NCBI GenBank assembly: GCA_938024025.1
Contig: CALJBY010000250.1
Coordinates: forward strand, 1 to 5,861
DNA length: 5,861 nucleotides
Direction: 5' to 3'
Source of the DNA: an uncultured bacterium
GTDB lineage: Bacteria > Desulfobacterota > WTBG01
A model generated the notes under the pieces. It did not search any database. It was given only the letters and a program-made list of their open reading frames with translations, and was not told where the DNA came from. Of the stretch, positions 1 through 5,376 are shown in pieces. Each line of letters starts with the position of its first letter. The stretch's first letter is position 1. Both the position numbers and the translations under genes were made by a program.

Positions 1-78
1 TTCGGCGATCGCTGTGGGTGGTGTTATATATCCGAGCAGCAATGCAACCATTGCTATAATAAATTTTATTTTTCGCAT
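1..78 (-). CDS. N-terminus of an unidentified exported protein (partial, cut by window edge)
   Basis: Reading leftwards from the ATG at 78-76, the frame stays open to the window edge and gives 26 residues. They have the shape of a Sec signal peptide: basic start (MRKIK), hydrophobic core (FIIAMVALLLGYI) and a likely signal peptidase I site after AIA (residues 23-25), with a Glu next. There is no lipobox Cys in the visible part, so the product is probably periplasmic or an outer-membrane protein. A G-rich stretch (86-90 on the plus strand, CCCCC) lies 7 nt upstream of the ATG and could serve as a weak ribosome binding site. The gene follows the transporter cluster on the same strand but is separated from it by 161 bp containing a large hairpin, so co-transcription is uncertain. 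Function cannot be assigned from the signal peptide alone. Confidence 0.6.
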   Translation of the reverse strand, partial: MRKIKFIIAMVALLLGYITPPTAIAE

Positions 79-114
79 GTATCTACCCCCTGTTTAATGT
101 GCTGTAATTTAAAA

Positions 115-142
115 CTGGAGTGATGGAGTATTGGAGTACTGG
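115..142 (+). repeat. Octamer repeat array, left arm of operon-end inverted repeat
   Basis: On the plus strand this is a run of 8-bp units: TGGAGTGA (116-123), TGGAGTAT (124-131), TGGAGTAC (132-139), then a decayed TGGAAGGA (140-147). The first 15 bases of the run (116-130) are identical to 1882-1896 and, inverted, to 2385-2399 around the four-helix-bundle gene. It forms the left arm of an inverted repeat whose other arm starts at 159. Confidence 0.85.
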
Positions 143-186
143 AAGGACATCAGGTAAACCAATACTCCATTATTGCAACACTCCAC
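115..186 (-). terminator. Large imperfect hairpin after the lipoprotein gene, possible terminator
   Basis: The arms 159-186 and 115-142 can pair as a 28-position stem, about 22 of them matching, closed by a 16-base loop. On the minus strand, which is the direction of transcription, the stem is followed directly by TTTTAAATT (106-114). It starts about 54 bases after the stop codon of the lipoprotein gene. The stem is AT-balanced and imperfect and its T-tract is short, so it is not a classic intrinsic terminator. It may instead stabilise or protect the mRNA end, or simply result from inverted repeat arrays. Confidence 0.35.
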
Positions 187-201
187 TACTCCATTACTCC
201 A
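159..201 (-). repeat. Octamer repeat array, right arm of operon-end inverted repeat
   Basis: Read on the minus strand, this holds five 8-bp units in phase: TGGAGTAA (194-201), TGGAGTAG (186-193), TGGAGTGT (178-185), a diverged TGCAATAA (170-177) and TGGAGTAT (162-169). The array is inverted relative to 115-142 with a 16-base spacer (143-158). It belongs to the same repeat family as the arrays at 1882-1921 and 2368-2399. No gene lies between the two arms. Confidence 0.85.
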
Positions 202-239
202 ATGTGTTATTCATTCCGCAATGTGTGTCTTCTGCCCCC

Positions 240-875
240 TTAGGGCTCTAACGGTGTATCCTCCTTGGGAAGAGCCATAATTGTCCGTGCGATTTTGCGG
301 CTCAAATCCTCGAGGAGTTGGCTCATTGAGGATACTATCGCTTCATAATCCTGGACATCCGTTGGCCGGCTAAAACTCGATATGTACCTCCCAAGGTCCT
401 CTCTGCTTTCCCCGCGGAAGATGGTATGTTGCGTTTCAAGAACAATCTTACTGCCGGGTATGGCATTGAATCGAATAACATCCACTTTGATCTGGTAGTC
501 AATCTGGGTAGAACCGGGCCACGGGAAAATGAAGAGGTTATCGGTAGTAAGTAAGACGGATAGATTTTCTGCGATAGTAGTAGAGATGCTAAAGGTCAGG
601 GTTTCTGCCCACTGATTGAACTCATCAATCTGAAACTCGCTTTCGCTGATCCGGGTTACTATCTGTGGGCGATCCAGATACTCAGGAATTTCAACAGGGC
701 CAACCCCAATTCTCAAACCTTCCTTTGCTGGAACCGCTTCCCCGGTCTGTAAACTGAGTGTGGGGTGTAAGAGGTAGAATCTCGTCGGTTGACTTCTGCC
801 TAAACAACCGCAGAGCACCATCAGGGTAGCTACGAGAATCAGTATAGTAGGTCGCACAAAACAGTTGGCATTCAT
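240..875 (-). CDS. ABC-type transport auxiliary lipoprotein (PqiC/YmbA-like)
   Basis: This 211-residue protein belongs to the PqiC/YmbA-like auxiliary lipoproteins that accompany MCE transporters, which are thought to sit in the outer membrane and meet the periplasmic MCE subunit. It starts with a lipoprotein signal peptide: hydrophobic residues 10-21, then lipobox L-C-G-C with the modified Cys at 24. The family hallmark TRFYLL follows at residues 31-36. A second conserved block, RIGVGPVEIPEYLDRPQIV, lies at about residues 55-73, and NQWAETL plus IAENLSVLL follow in the usual order. Length is normal for the family. The ATG is one base after the mlaD stop codon, and its strong ribosome binding site lies inside the end of mlaD, so the two genes are almost certainly translated in tandem. 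Family assignment is firm. The outer-membrane location and the contact with MlaD are inferred from relatives; the residue after Cys24 is Leu, not Asp, which fits outer-membrane sorting. Confidence 0.9.
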   Translation of the reverse strand: MNANCFVRPTILILVATLMVLCGCLGRSQPTRFYLLHPTLSLQTGEAVPAKEGLRIGVGPVEIPEYLDRPQIVTRISESEFQIDEFNQWAETLTFSISTTIAENLSVLLTTDNLFIFPWPGSTQIDYQIKVDVIRFNAIPGSKIVLETQHTIFRGESREDLGRYISSFSRPTDVQDYEAIVSSMSQLLEDLSRKIARTIMALPKEDTPLEP

Positions 876-876
876 T

Positions 877-1821
877 TTATTTCCCTCCTTTGCCGCGGAG
901 CAATGATTCAGGATGTTGCTGGAGATAATCGGTTAAAACCTTTAACGAACGGGCTGCTGTGGTAAGTTCTTTGAGCGCTAGCGTTAGTTCATACGTTATA
1001 ATAGGTGCTTTATCTGAAAGTCCACCCCCAACCTTTGCAATAGTCTCTTCAGTTGTTTCCATGGCTTCACGGGTTGTTGAGAGGGTATCTTTAACACTTG
1101 CTGTTAATGGCCCGAGTTCTCCATTAGCAGTGTGTGCAAGGTTTTTGATTTCTTTAAGCGTGCCATTGAGAGTAACGATGGTGTCTTTCAGTTCAGGTGA
1201 ATTTACCAGTCGTTCAATTCCATCAATGGTGAGTTCCAACTTGTCTGCAATTTCTGCAAACGGGATCTCCTCGATTGTTTTGACTAGTTGATCCAGGGGT
1301 GATGGGATAGTCGGGATTTCCTGAAAATCACTTTCCAACCCAACCAGGTTGGCGGGAGTGTCAGGATGAAAATCAAGTTGAATCATAAGCTTTCCCGTCA
1401 CCATACTCTGGGTGTTGAGCTGGGCCCGCAGCCCTCTGTCGATCAAGAGCTGCATAATTTTGCCGGCCTCTGCTAGTTTTTTCCTGTATTCTTTCAGGGT
1501 TTGTCCCCTCAGATCTTTTTTGAATGAAGGAGAATCAGTAACTCTGTCAGGTTCGATCTCAATAAATATGGGAATTTTCAAATCGAATTGTTCGTTCGTT
1601 ATATACAGCTTAATATCCGTTACCGAACCGATAGTGACTCCCTTAAAGCTAACAGGGGCTCCGATGTCAAGTCCTTTCACTGAGCCATCAAAGTAGAGCA
1701 CGTACTTGCTCTTTTCAGCGAAGAACTTACCGGATGAAAAGATCATAATAGCTGCAATGGCCAGTACCACTGCACCTACCACAAAAGCACCGATTAGGGT
1801 TTTATTTGGTTGTATGCTCAT
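877..1821 (-). CDS. mlaD: MlaD/PqiB-like MCE domain protein of a lipid ABC transporter
   Basis: This is the periplasmic substrate-handling subunit (MCE family, 314 residues), expected to be anchored in the inner membrane and to form a hexameric ring on MlaE. One transmembrane helix lies at about residues 9-29. The MCE domain follows from about residue 38, with YVLYFDGSVKGLDIGAPV (40-57) and FKGVTIGSVTDI (59-70), and runs to about residue 151. The part IDRGLRAQLNTQSMVTGKL (127-145) and the linker EIPTIPSPLDQL resemble PqiB-type MCE proteins. The rest (about 175-300) is predicted helical and polar, as expected for a coiled helical barrel or tunnel, and ends in HPESLLRGKGG (303-313), a tail I associate with PqiB-like members. 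Classical MlaD is shorter and lacks this long tail. The ATG has its own ribosome binding site (CAAGGG at 1831-1836, 9 nt away). It is separated from mlaF by 585 bp holding the four-helix-bundle cassette. The symbol denotes family, not proven E. coli-type function. Confidence 0.9.
   Translation of the reverse strand: MSIQPNKTLIGAFVVGAVVLAIAAIMIFSSGKFFAEKSKYVLYFDGSVKGLDIGAPVSFKGVTIGSVTDIKLYITNEQFDLKIPIFIEIEPDRVTDSPSFKKDLRGQTLKEYRKKLAEAGKIMQLLIDRGLRAQLNTQSMVTGKLMIQLDFHPDTPANLVGLESDFQEIPTIPSPLDQLVKTIEEIPFAEIADKLELTIDGIERLVNSPELKDTIVTLNGTLKEIKNLAHTANGELGPLTASVKDTLSTTREAMETTEETIAKVGGGLSDKAPIITYELTLALKELTTAARSLKVLTDYLQQHPESLLRGKGGK
883..890 (-). promoter_or_regulatory. Strong ribosome binding site of the lipoprotein gene, inside the mlaD 3' end
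   Basis: On the minus strand the bases are AAGGAGGG, a near-perfect Shine-Dalgarno sequence 7 nt upstream of the ATG at 875. It also encodes the last Gly-Lys-Gly-Gly-Lys residues of MlaD. This decides the lipoprotein start and indicates translational coupling with mlaD. Confidence 0.8.
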
Positions 1822-1830
1822 AGCTCGTTA

Positions 1831-1836
1831 CCCTTG
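1831..1836 (-). promoter_or_regulatory. Ribosome binding site of mlaD
   Basis: Minus-strand CAAGGG lies 9 nt upstream of the mlaD ATG, outside the repeat array that begins at 1882. mlaD therefore has its own translation initiation signal despite the interruption between it and mlaF. Confidence 0.6.
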
Positions 1837-1881
1837 TTATAATTAGAAGCTGGCATTCTTACTATTGAGGTTTCAAAGAGA

Positions 1882-1921
1882 TGGAGTGATGGAGTAAAGG
1901 AGTGTTGGAGTGATGGAATTT
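1882..1921 (+). repeat. Octamer repeat array, left boundary of the four-helix-bundle cassette
   Basis: Five 8-bp units follow in phase: TGGAGTGA (1882-1889), TGGAGTAA (1890-1897), AGGAGTGT (1898-1905), TGGAGTGA (1906-1913), and a decayed TGGAATTT (1914-1921). The first 22 bases (1882-1903) recur exactly, in inverse orientation, at 2378-2399 on the other side of the four-helix-bundle gene. Outside this array, 60 bp separate it from the mlaD start codon. Confidence 0.9.
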
Positions 1922-1983
1922 TAGATTATTCACTTCCGTATACTTGATTAGTTTCCTTTACCATCAGATGATCAATCCATTCT

Positions 1984-2361
1984 TTACGGTCTCGTTTTTT
2001 GTTCAAGACTTTCTACAAGTTTAAGCAGTCCGTTTTCTAATTTGTATGCTAGATTGTCCAGTGTCTCAAAATTTTCCTCAGTTATCTGTTTTGATTTCCG
2101 GTAGGCATGAAGTCCTGATACCGATTCACCAAGTGAGCCGAGTGCAATATTGAGAAAATTGAGGTATTCATGAATTGATCTTCGACAGTAGCCTTCGGAA
2201 ATGTTTCGATGGACTGAATCGTTTGAGGATATCGCCTGGCTTGCAACCCGCCTCGATTCGTAGGGGAATGCACGAAAAACTTTATATGTCTTTGTATAAT
2301 AATCAATTGCATCATTCCAAACTCGTAGTTTTTGATATCCTCGATTCTTATTCTTCCTCAT
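1984..2361 (-). CDS. Four-helix-bundle protein, S23/23S rRNA intervening-sequence family
   Basis: This 125-residue protein matches the S23/IVP family of small four-helix-bundle proteins, first known from intervening sequences in 23S rRNA genes and common as stand-alone genes. Family landmarks are YQKLRVWNDAIDYY (9-22), FP at 32-33, SQAISSNDSVHRNISEGYCR (41-60, the core Q...S..NI.EG..R) and HEYLNFLNIALGSLGES (64-80). The C-terminal helix (about 97-120) is amphipathic. Length is usual for the family and the frame is intact, so the gene is probably functional. The biochemical role of the family is not established; oligomerisation and nucleic-acid binding have been proposed. There is no rRNA here. 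It is the only non-transporter gene between mlaF and mlaD and lies inside a perfect 22-bp inverted repeat, so it was probably inserted. The array upstream supplies a GGAG 9 nt before its ATG. The related Avd protein of diversity-generating retroelements is less likely, since no reverse transcriptase or template repeat is visible. Confidence 0.88.
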   Translation of the reverse strand: MRKNKNRGYQKLRVWNDAIDYYTKTYKVFRAFPYESRRVASQAISSNDSVHRNISEGYCRRSIHEYLNFLNIALGSLGESVSGLHAYRKSKQITEENFETLDNLAYKLENGLLKLVESLEQKTRP

Positions 2362-2367
2362 GCCCCA

Positions 2368-2399
2368 TAACTCCAGTACTCCTTTACTCCATCACTCCA
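2368..2399 (-). repeat. Octamer repeat array, right boundary of the four-helix-bundle cassette
   Basis: Read on the minus strand, four 8-bp units follow in phase: TGGAGTGA (2392-2399), TGGAGTAA (2384-2391), AGGAGTAC (2376-2383) and TGGAGTTA (2368-2375). A decayed fifth unit TGGGGCAT (2360-2367) runs into the ATG of the four-helix-bundle gene. Bases 2378-2399 are the exact inverse of 1882-1903. The array begins 7 bp after the mlaF stop codon. Confidence 0.9.
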
Positions 2400-2406
2400 A
2401 AGTTTT

Positions 2407-3180
2407 TCAGCCTTCTTCTCCTCTCGTCAAAAAAGTGTGCACCTTGGGATCCTTTGATTCGGCAAGTAAGGTCTTGGGGTTTCCCGTGGTGAGCATGGTT
2501 CTCGTGTCAGGATCGAGAAAGACGCAGTTGTCTGCGATGGCAAAAATGCTTGCAAGTTCGTGGGTTACTATCACCACGGTGGTATTAAGACTTTCCCGAA
2601 GCTCCAGAATTAAGTCATCCAGCCGCTTCGCGCTTACCGGGTCAAGACCCGCCGAGGGCTCATCGAAAAAAAGGATGTCAGGATCAAGGGCCATGGCCCG
2701 GGCCAGTCCGGCCCGCTTCCGCATACCACCGCTAATCTCGGAGGGATAAAACTCTTCGAAACCCGCCAGGCCGACCAGTGAAAGTTTCAGTGCAACCAGC
2801 TCCCGTATCTGGCTGGAGTTGAGATTAGTATATTCCTCGATTGGAATCGAAACGTTTTCCGCCAGCGTCATGGAACTCCAGAGCGCACCACTTTGATAGA
2901 GCACTCCAAAACGTCTCATCAGGCGGTCTCGTTCTTCGGGTTTGGCATCCCAAAAGCTCTCACCGTCATATAACACTTTCCCTCGAGCAGGCTCTATGAG
3001 GCCAATCATGTGGCGTAACAGGGTGCTTTTACCGCAACCGCTTCCACCCATAATGATGAAGACTTCACCCTGTCCAATGGTGAAGTTAAGATCCCGCATT
3101 ACTACAAAATCTCCGTATGCCATGGTGAGATCAGTTACGGCAATGTGGGCTTCATTTTTGTTCGCTGCTTCTTGAATCAT
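2407..3180 (-). CDS. mlaF: MlaF-like ATP-binding protein of the MCE lipid transporter
   Basis: This is the cytoplasmic ATPase (257 residues) that hydrolyses ATP to drive MlaE. All ABC motifs are intact: Walker A GGSGCGKST (45-53), Q-loop Gln96 in LYQSGAL, signature SGGMRKR (150-156), Walker B ILFFDE (169-174) followed by PSAGLDP (175-181), and the H-loop His207 in VTHE. The signature reads SGGM rather than SGGQ, which is typical of the MlaF branch and separates it from amino-acid transport ATPases. That matters because an amino-acid type binding protein is encoded nearby. The ATG at 3180 has only a weak purine-rich stretch upstream and sits 15 bp from a 7-bp repeat array, so translation may be poorer than for its neighbours. 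The next transporter gene, mlaD, is displaced by the four-helix-bundle cassette. Confidence 0.93.
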   Translation of the reverse strand: MIQEAANKNEAHIAVTDLTMAYGDFVVMRDLNFTIGQGEVFIIMGGSGCGKSTLLRHMIGLIEPARGKVLYDGESFWDAKPEERDRLMRRFGVLYQSGALWSSMTLAENVSIPIEEYTNLNSSQIRELVALKLSLVGLAGFEEFYPSEISGGMRKRAGLARAMALDPDILFFDEPSAGLDPVSAKRLDDLILELRESLNTTVVIVTHELASIFAIADNCVFLDPDTRTMLTTGNPKTLLAESKDPKVHTFLTRGEEG

Positions 3181-3193
3181 TAAGTTATTCTTT

Positions 3194-3235
3194 CATTCAA
3201 AGTTGGACGTTCGATGTTGAATGTTCGATGTTCAT
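3194..3235 (+). repeat. Heptamer repeat array between mlaE and mlaF
   Basis: Six 7-bp units follow in phase on the plus strand: CATTCAA, AGTTGGA, CGTTCGA, TGTTGAA, TGTTCGA, TGTTCAT. The common form is NGTTSRA. The tract fills much of the 100-bp gap between the mlaE stop and the mlaF start. Next to it, TTCTGA occurs at 3243 and again at 3257, exactly 14 bp (two periods) apart, which may be a further degenerate piece. It differs in period and sequence from the octamer arrays elsewhere in the window. Confidence 0.75.
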
Positions 3236-3280
3236 CTTTAAATTCTGACTGCTGCCTTCTGATTTCGAACCCTTTCCCTC

Positions 3281-4423
3281 TCAGATTCCCAGCGCGTTGC
3301 AGATTACAGCAAAAATACCATCTGAAACGATGATAAATACAATTGCCGTTACTACTGCTGAGGTAGTTGCAATACCAACTGCAGAGGCGCTCCGTCCAGA
3401 TTGCATGCCCCGAAGGCATCCCGAGAGGGCAATCAGAACACCATATATTACACTCTTGATGACACCGAGCGAAATATTGGTCATGTCCACAGCAGCCTGG
3501 GTTTGGTAAAAGTATTGCATGGGAGCAAGATCTAACATGCCGATTCCTACGAAAAAACCGGCCAGTATACCCATAAGATTTGCATAGAGGCAAAGAAGGG
3601 GCATCATTACAATAAGCGCCAGCATGCGTGGCAGCACCAGGAATTCCATGGGTGAAATACCCAGGGTTGTTAGTGCATCTATTTCTTCGTTTACCTGCAT
3701 GGTGCCGAGCTGGGCAGCAAAGGCAGCACCGGTGCGACCTGCCATAATAATCCCGGTCATCATGGCCCCCATTTCCCGGACCATAGCGATCCCGACCATA
3801 TCTGCTACATAGATCTGTGCACCGAACAGCTTCAGTTGTACCGCTCCTACAAAGGCGAGGATCAGTCCTACCAGGAAACTGATAAGTGAGACGATGGGAA
3901 GTGCCTGTGCGCCACAGTCTTGAATGATCAATCCAAGGTCTGAACGGCGGAAACGTGCTTTTCCTACCAGGAACTTTAAAAAGGCCAGTGATGCTTCACC
4001 GATGAAGTCCAGTACCTCTCTCGAGGCATGAACAACCTCAATGGTTTGTGCACCAACTCTGGAGAGCAGGGGATCGGGCACCTTATCCGTGTGTGTTTCC
4101 TTTTCTGGAACAGCTGTAGCAATTGCCATGAGGCGTTTTGCGCCCTGGGGGAGCCCTTCGTCATTAACAGAAATCTTTTGCTGGGAACAGTGATTGAAAA
4201 CTTTGATCAGGAAGGTCAGAAATCCGGAATCCCAATCGGTGAGTTCCTGTGTATCAAAAGTGACATGCTTATATTGGGGGTTGGATTGAATTTCTTGTTG
4301 AACCTTGTTGAAGGGGGGCAACCCCTGATTACTTTTCCAGCTACCTGCGAAAAAAACAGATAACGTGTCGTCTGCTTGCTTCTGAAAGCTCAATCCACAT
4401 TGTTCAGCTGCTGTTTCCGTCAC
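3281..4423 (-). CDS. mlaE: MlaE-like permease with N-terminal STAS (MlaB-like) domain
   Basis: This is the inner-membrane permease of the MCE transporter (380 residues). Residues about 10-105 form a STAS domain like MlaB, with VTFDTQELTDWDSGFLTFL (54-72); Asp65-Ser66-Gly67 match the position of the regulatory Ser in STAS proteins. GLPQGAKRL (90-98) closes the domain. The MlaE domain runs from about 125 to 380 with roughly five to six hydrophobic segments. Its hallmark block lies at 215-250: VREMGAMMTGIIMAGRTGAA and then QVNEEIDA. With STAS fused here, no separate mlaB is needed. The start is GTG (4423-4421): the frame is open upstream to the stop of the preceding gene, but no ATG, GTG or TTG lies in those 34 codons and no alternative appears before Met99. 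GGAGA at 4436-4440 is 12 nt from the GTG, a rather long spacing. The gap to mlaF is 100 bp and holds repeats. Confidence 0.92.
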   Translation of the reverse strand: MTETAAEQCGLSFQKQADDTLSVFFAGSWKSNQGLPPFNKVQQEIQSNPQYKHVTFDTQELTDWDSGFLTFLIKVFNHCSQQKISVNDEGLPQGAKRLMAIATAVPEKETHTDKVPDPLLSRVGAQTIEVVHASREVLDFIGEASLAFLKFLVGKARFRRSDLGLIIQDCGAQALPIVSLISFLVGLILAFVGAVQLKLFGAQIYVADMVGIAMVREMGAMMTGIIMAGRTGAAFAAQLGTMQVNEEIDALTTLGISPMEFLVLPRMLALIVMMPLLCLYANLMGILAGFFVGIGMLDLAPMQYFYQTQAAVDMTNISLGVIKSVIYGVLIALSGCLRGMQSGRSASAVGIATTSAVVTAIVFIIVSDGIFAVICNALGI

Positions 4424-4525
4424 GTTGTCCGTGTATCTCCATTCAATTTCATAGAGTAATTTGTAATCACCATCGTTGTTCTCGGAACCACCGTGATCAC
4501 AGAGAATTTGTGTGCAAAACAGAAA

Positions 4526-5353
4526 CTAGGGTATGCTTTTAGCGGGGGCGTAGGGCATCCACTTTGTTATAGCGTTTTTCAATCTTCCATCGTTTTTCCA
4601 TGTTTCAAGGAAGAGGTTCGCTGCGTTAAGTAGTTGTGCATCATCTTTCCGAACTCCCCATGCAAGGGACTCTTCAGTGAGGAGGATGGGGATGGGCGTC
4701 AATCCCTGAGCTTCCTGTGTTGTTCCTTTATACCATATGACCGGGGCATCATCTATAAAGAGGTCAACTCTTTCCTCAACCAGGGCTTGTATGGCATCCT
4801 TGACGAAGCCAAAGGAGATCTTCCGCGTTGTGAGCTGAAATTCCTGTTGTACCAGAAAACTGCCTGTTGTCCCCTGCATAAAGCCAACCCTGGCCTGTGT
4901 GTTTTTTATGGAAGCAGCAGAGGGATACATGGCTGCATCCTGATTGCGCACCAATGCCATTTGACCGGCCTTAAGATAGGGAGAGGTGAAACTGATGCGA
5001 CCTTCTCTCATCTTGGTGACAGACATGCCGGACATAATAATATCTATTCTCTTTTCTGCAAGTGCTGGAATCAGATCATCCCAGCCCAGCATAATGAAAC
5101 GTGCCGTTTTTCCCAATGACTTGGCAAGTGCTCCGGCAAATTCTGTCTCAAGCCCGACAACACCATTGTCCTTATAAAAAATCAAGGGAGGAGCAGTGGG
5201 TGAAACACCTACTTGAAGAACATTTTCCGGAGGAGGAGCGGGTTGGGGAACGATTTCTTCCTTTACTGTACCGGCACACCCCAGGCAAATAGATACAATT
5301 ACGAGACAGGTTAATTGCACCACACTTTTTTTTATGTCGTTTCTGTTTATCAT
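4526..5353 (-). CDS. Family 3 (amino-acid type) solute-binding lipoprotein
   Basis: This 275-residue periplasmic binding protein belongs to the SBP family 3 (PF00497-like), which usually binds polar amino acids. The signal peptide has a hydrophobic stretch at 11-25 and a probable lipidation Cys26 in ICLGC, an imperfect lipobox since Cys rather than Leu is at -3. A Pro-rich linker (36-42) leads to the fold. Ligand-site landmarks are present: GVVGLETEFAGALAKSLG (64-81), IDIIMSGMSVTKMR (103-116) with Arg116 where relatives bind the ligand carboxylate, SFTSPY (121-126), GTTG (161-164) and Asp202 in DDAPV where relatives bind the amino group. An amino acid or similar ligand is therefore likely. 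The ATG has a good ribosome binding site (AAGGAG, 5364-5369, 10 nt away). No amino-acid permease or ATPase is adjacent; the next gene is mlaE, 102 bp downstream in the same frame. Its partner is thus unknown. Confidence 0.88.
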   Translation of the reverse strand: MINRNDIKKSVVQLTCLVIVSICLGCAGTVKEEIVPQPAPPPENVLQVGVSPTAPPLIFYKDNGVVGLETEFAGALAKSLGKTARFIMLGWDDLIPALAEKRIDIIMSGMSVTKMREGRISFTSPYLKAGQMALVRNQDAAMYPSAASIKNTQARVGFMQGTTGSFLVQQEFQLTTRKISFGFVKDAIQALVEERVDLFIDDAPVIWYKGTTQEAQGLTPIPILLTEESLAWGVRKDDAQLLNAANLFLETWKNDGRLKNAITKWMPYAPAKSIP

Positions 5354-5363
5354 CGAGTATCTA

Positions 5364-5369
5364 CTCCTT
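5364..5369 (-). promoter_or_regulatory. Ribosome binding site of the solute-binding protein gene
   Basis: Minus-strand AAGGAG lies 10 nt upstream of the ATG at 5353 and supports that start. Confidence 0.7.
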
Positions 5370-5376
5370 CATAAGG

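Larger units (their letters stand above)
1882..2399. mobile_element. Putative inserted cassette: inverted octamer arrays enclosing one S23-family gene
   Basis: A 518-bp unit is bounded by a perfect 22-bp inverted repeat and contains only the four-helix-bundle gene. It lies between mlaF and mlaD, which are normally adjacent in MCE transporter operons, so an insertion is the simplest explanation. It encodes no transposase or integrase, so if it moves, it must be mobilised in trans or by recombination at the repeats. No convincing target-site duplication abuts the arrays. Mobility is an inference; what can be seen is the symmetry, the cargo and the interrupted operon. Confidence 0.5.

Noticed and set aside
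1882..2399. CRISPR array or diversity-generating retroelement
   Set aside because: The repeats are 8 bp and contiguous, with no spacers, and there are no cas genes. The four-helix-bundle protein recalls Avd, but there is no reverse transcriptase or template/variable repeat pair.
1871..2410. Target-site duplication around the four-helix-bundle cassette
   Set aside because: TTTCA occurs on both outer flanks (1871-1875 and 2405-2409), but at different distances from the arrays and it is too short to be meaningful.
2360..2749. Plus-strand ORF across the end of mlaF and the repeat array
   Set aside because: Antisense shadow of mlaF; its composition shows no protein family features, and its start lies in the repeat array.
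3180..3593. A 137-codon minus-strand ORF overlapping mlaE, with a C-terminus rich in DEHRTFNIERPTLNER-like sequence
   Set aside because: Most of it is an out-of-frame shadow of mlaE, and the repetitive tail is simply the 7-bp repeat array translated, which yields a 7-residue periodicity.
4440..4510. Hairpin between the solute-binding protein gene and mlaE (ATCAC...GTGAT)
   Set aside because: The 5-bp outer stem does not extend inward and has no T-tract, so it is neither a convincing terminator nor a riboswitch.
4634..5119. 161-codon plus-strand ORF opposite the solute-binding protein gene
   Set aside because: Antisense to a gene with clear family motifs; the Cys- and His-rich translation has no recognisable domain.
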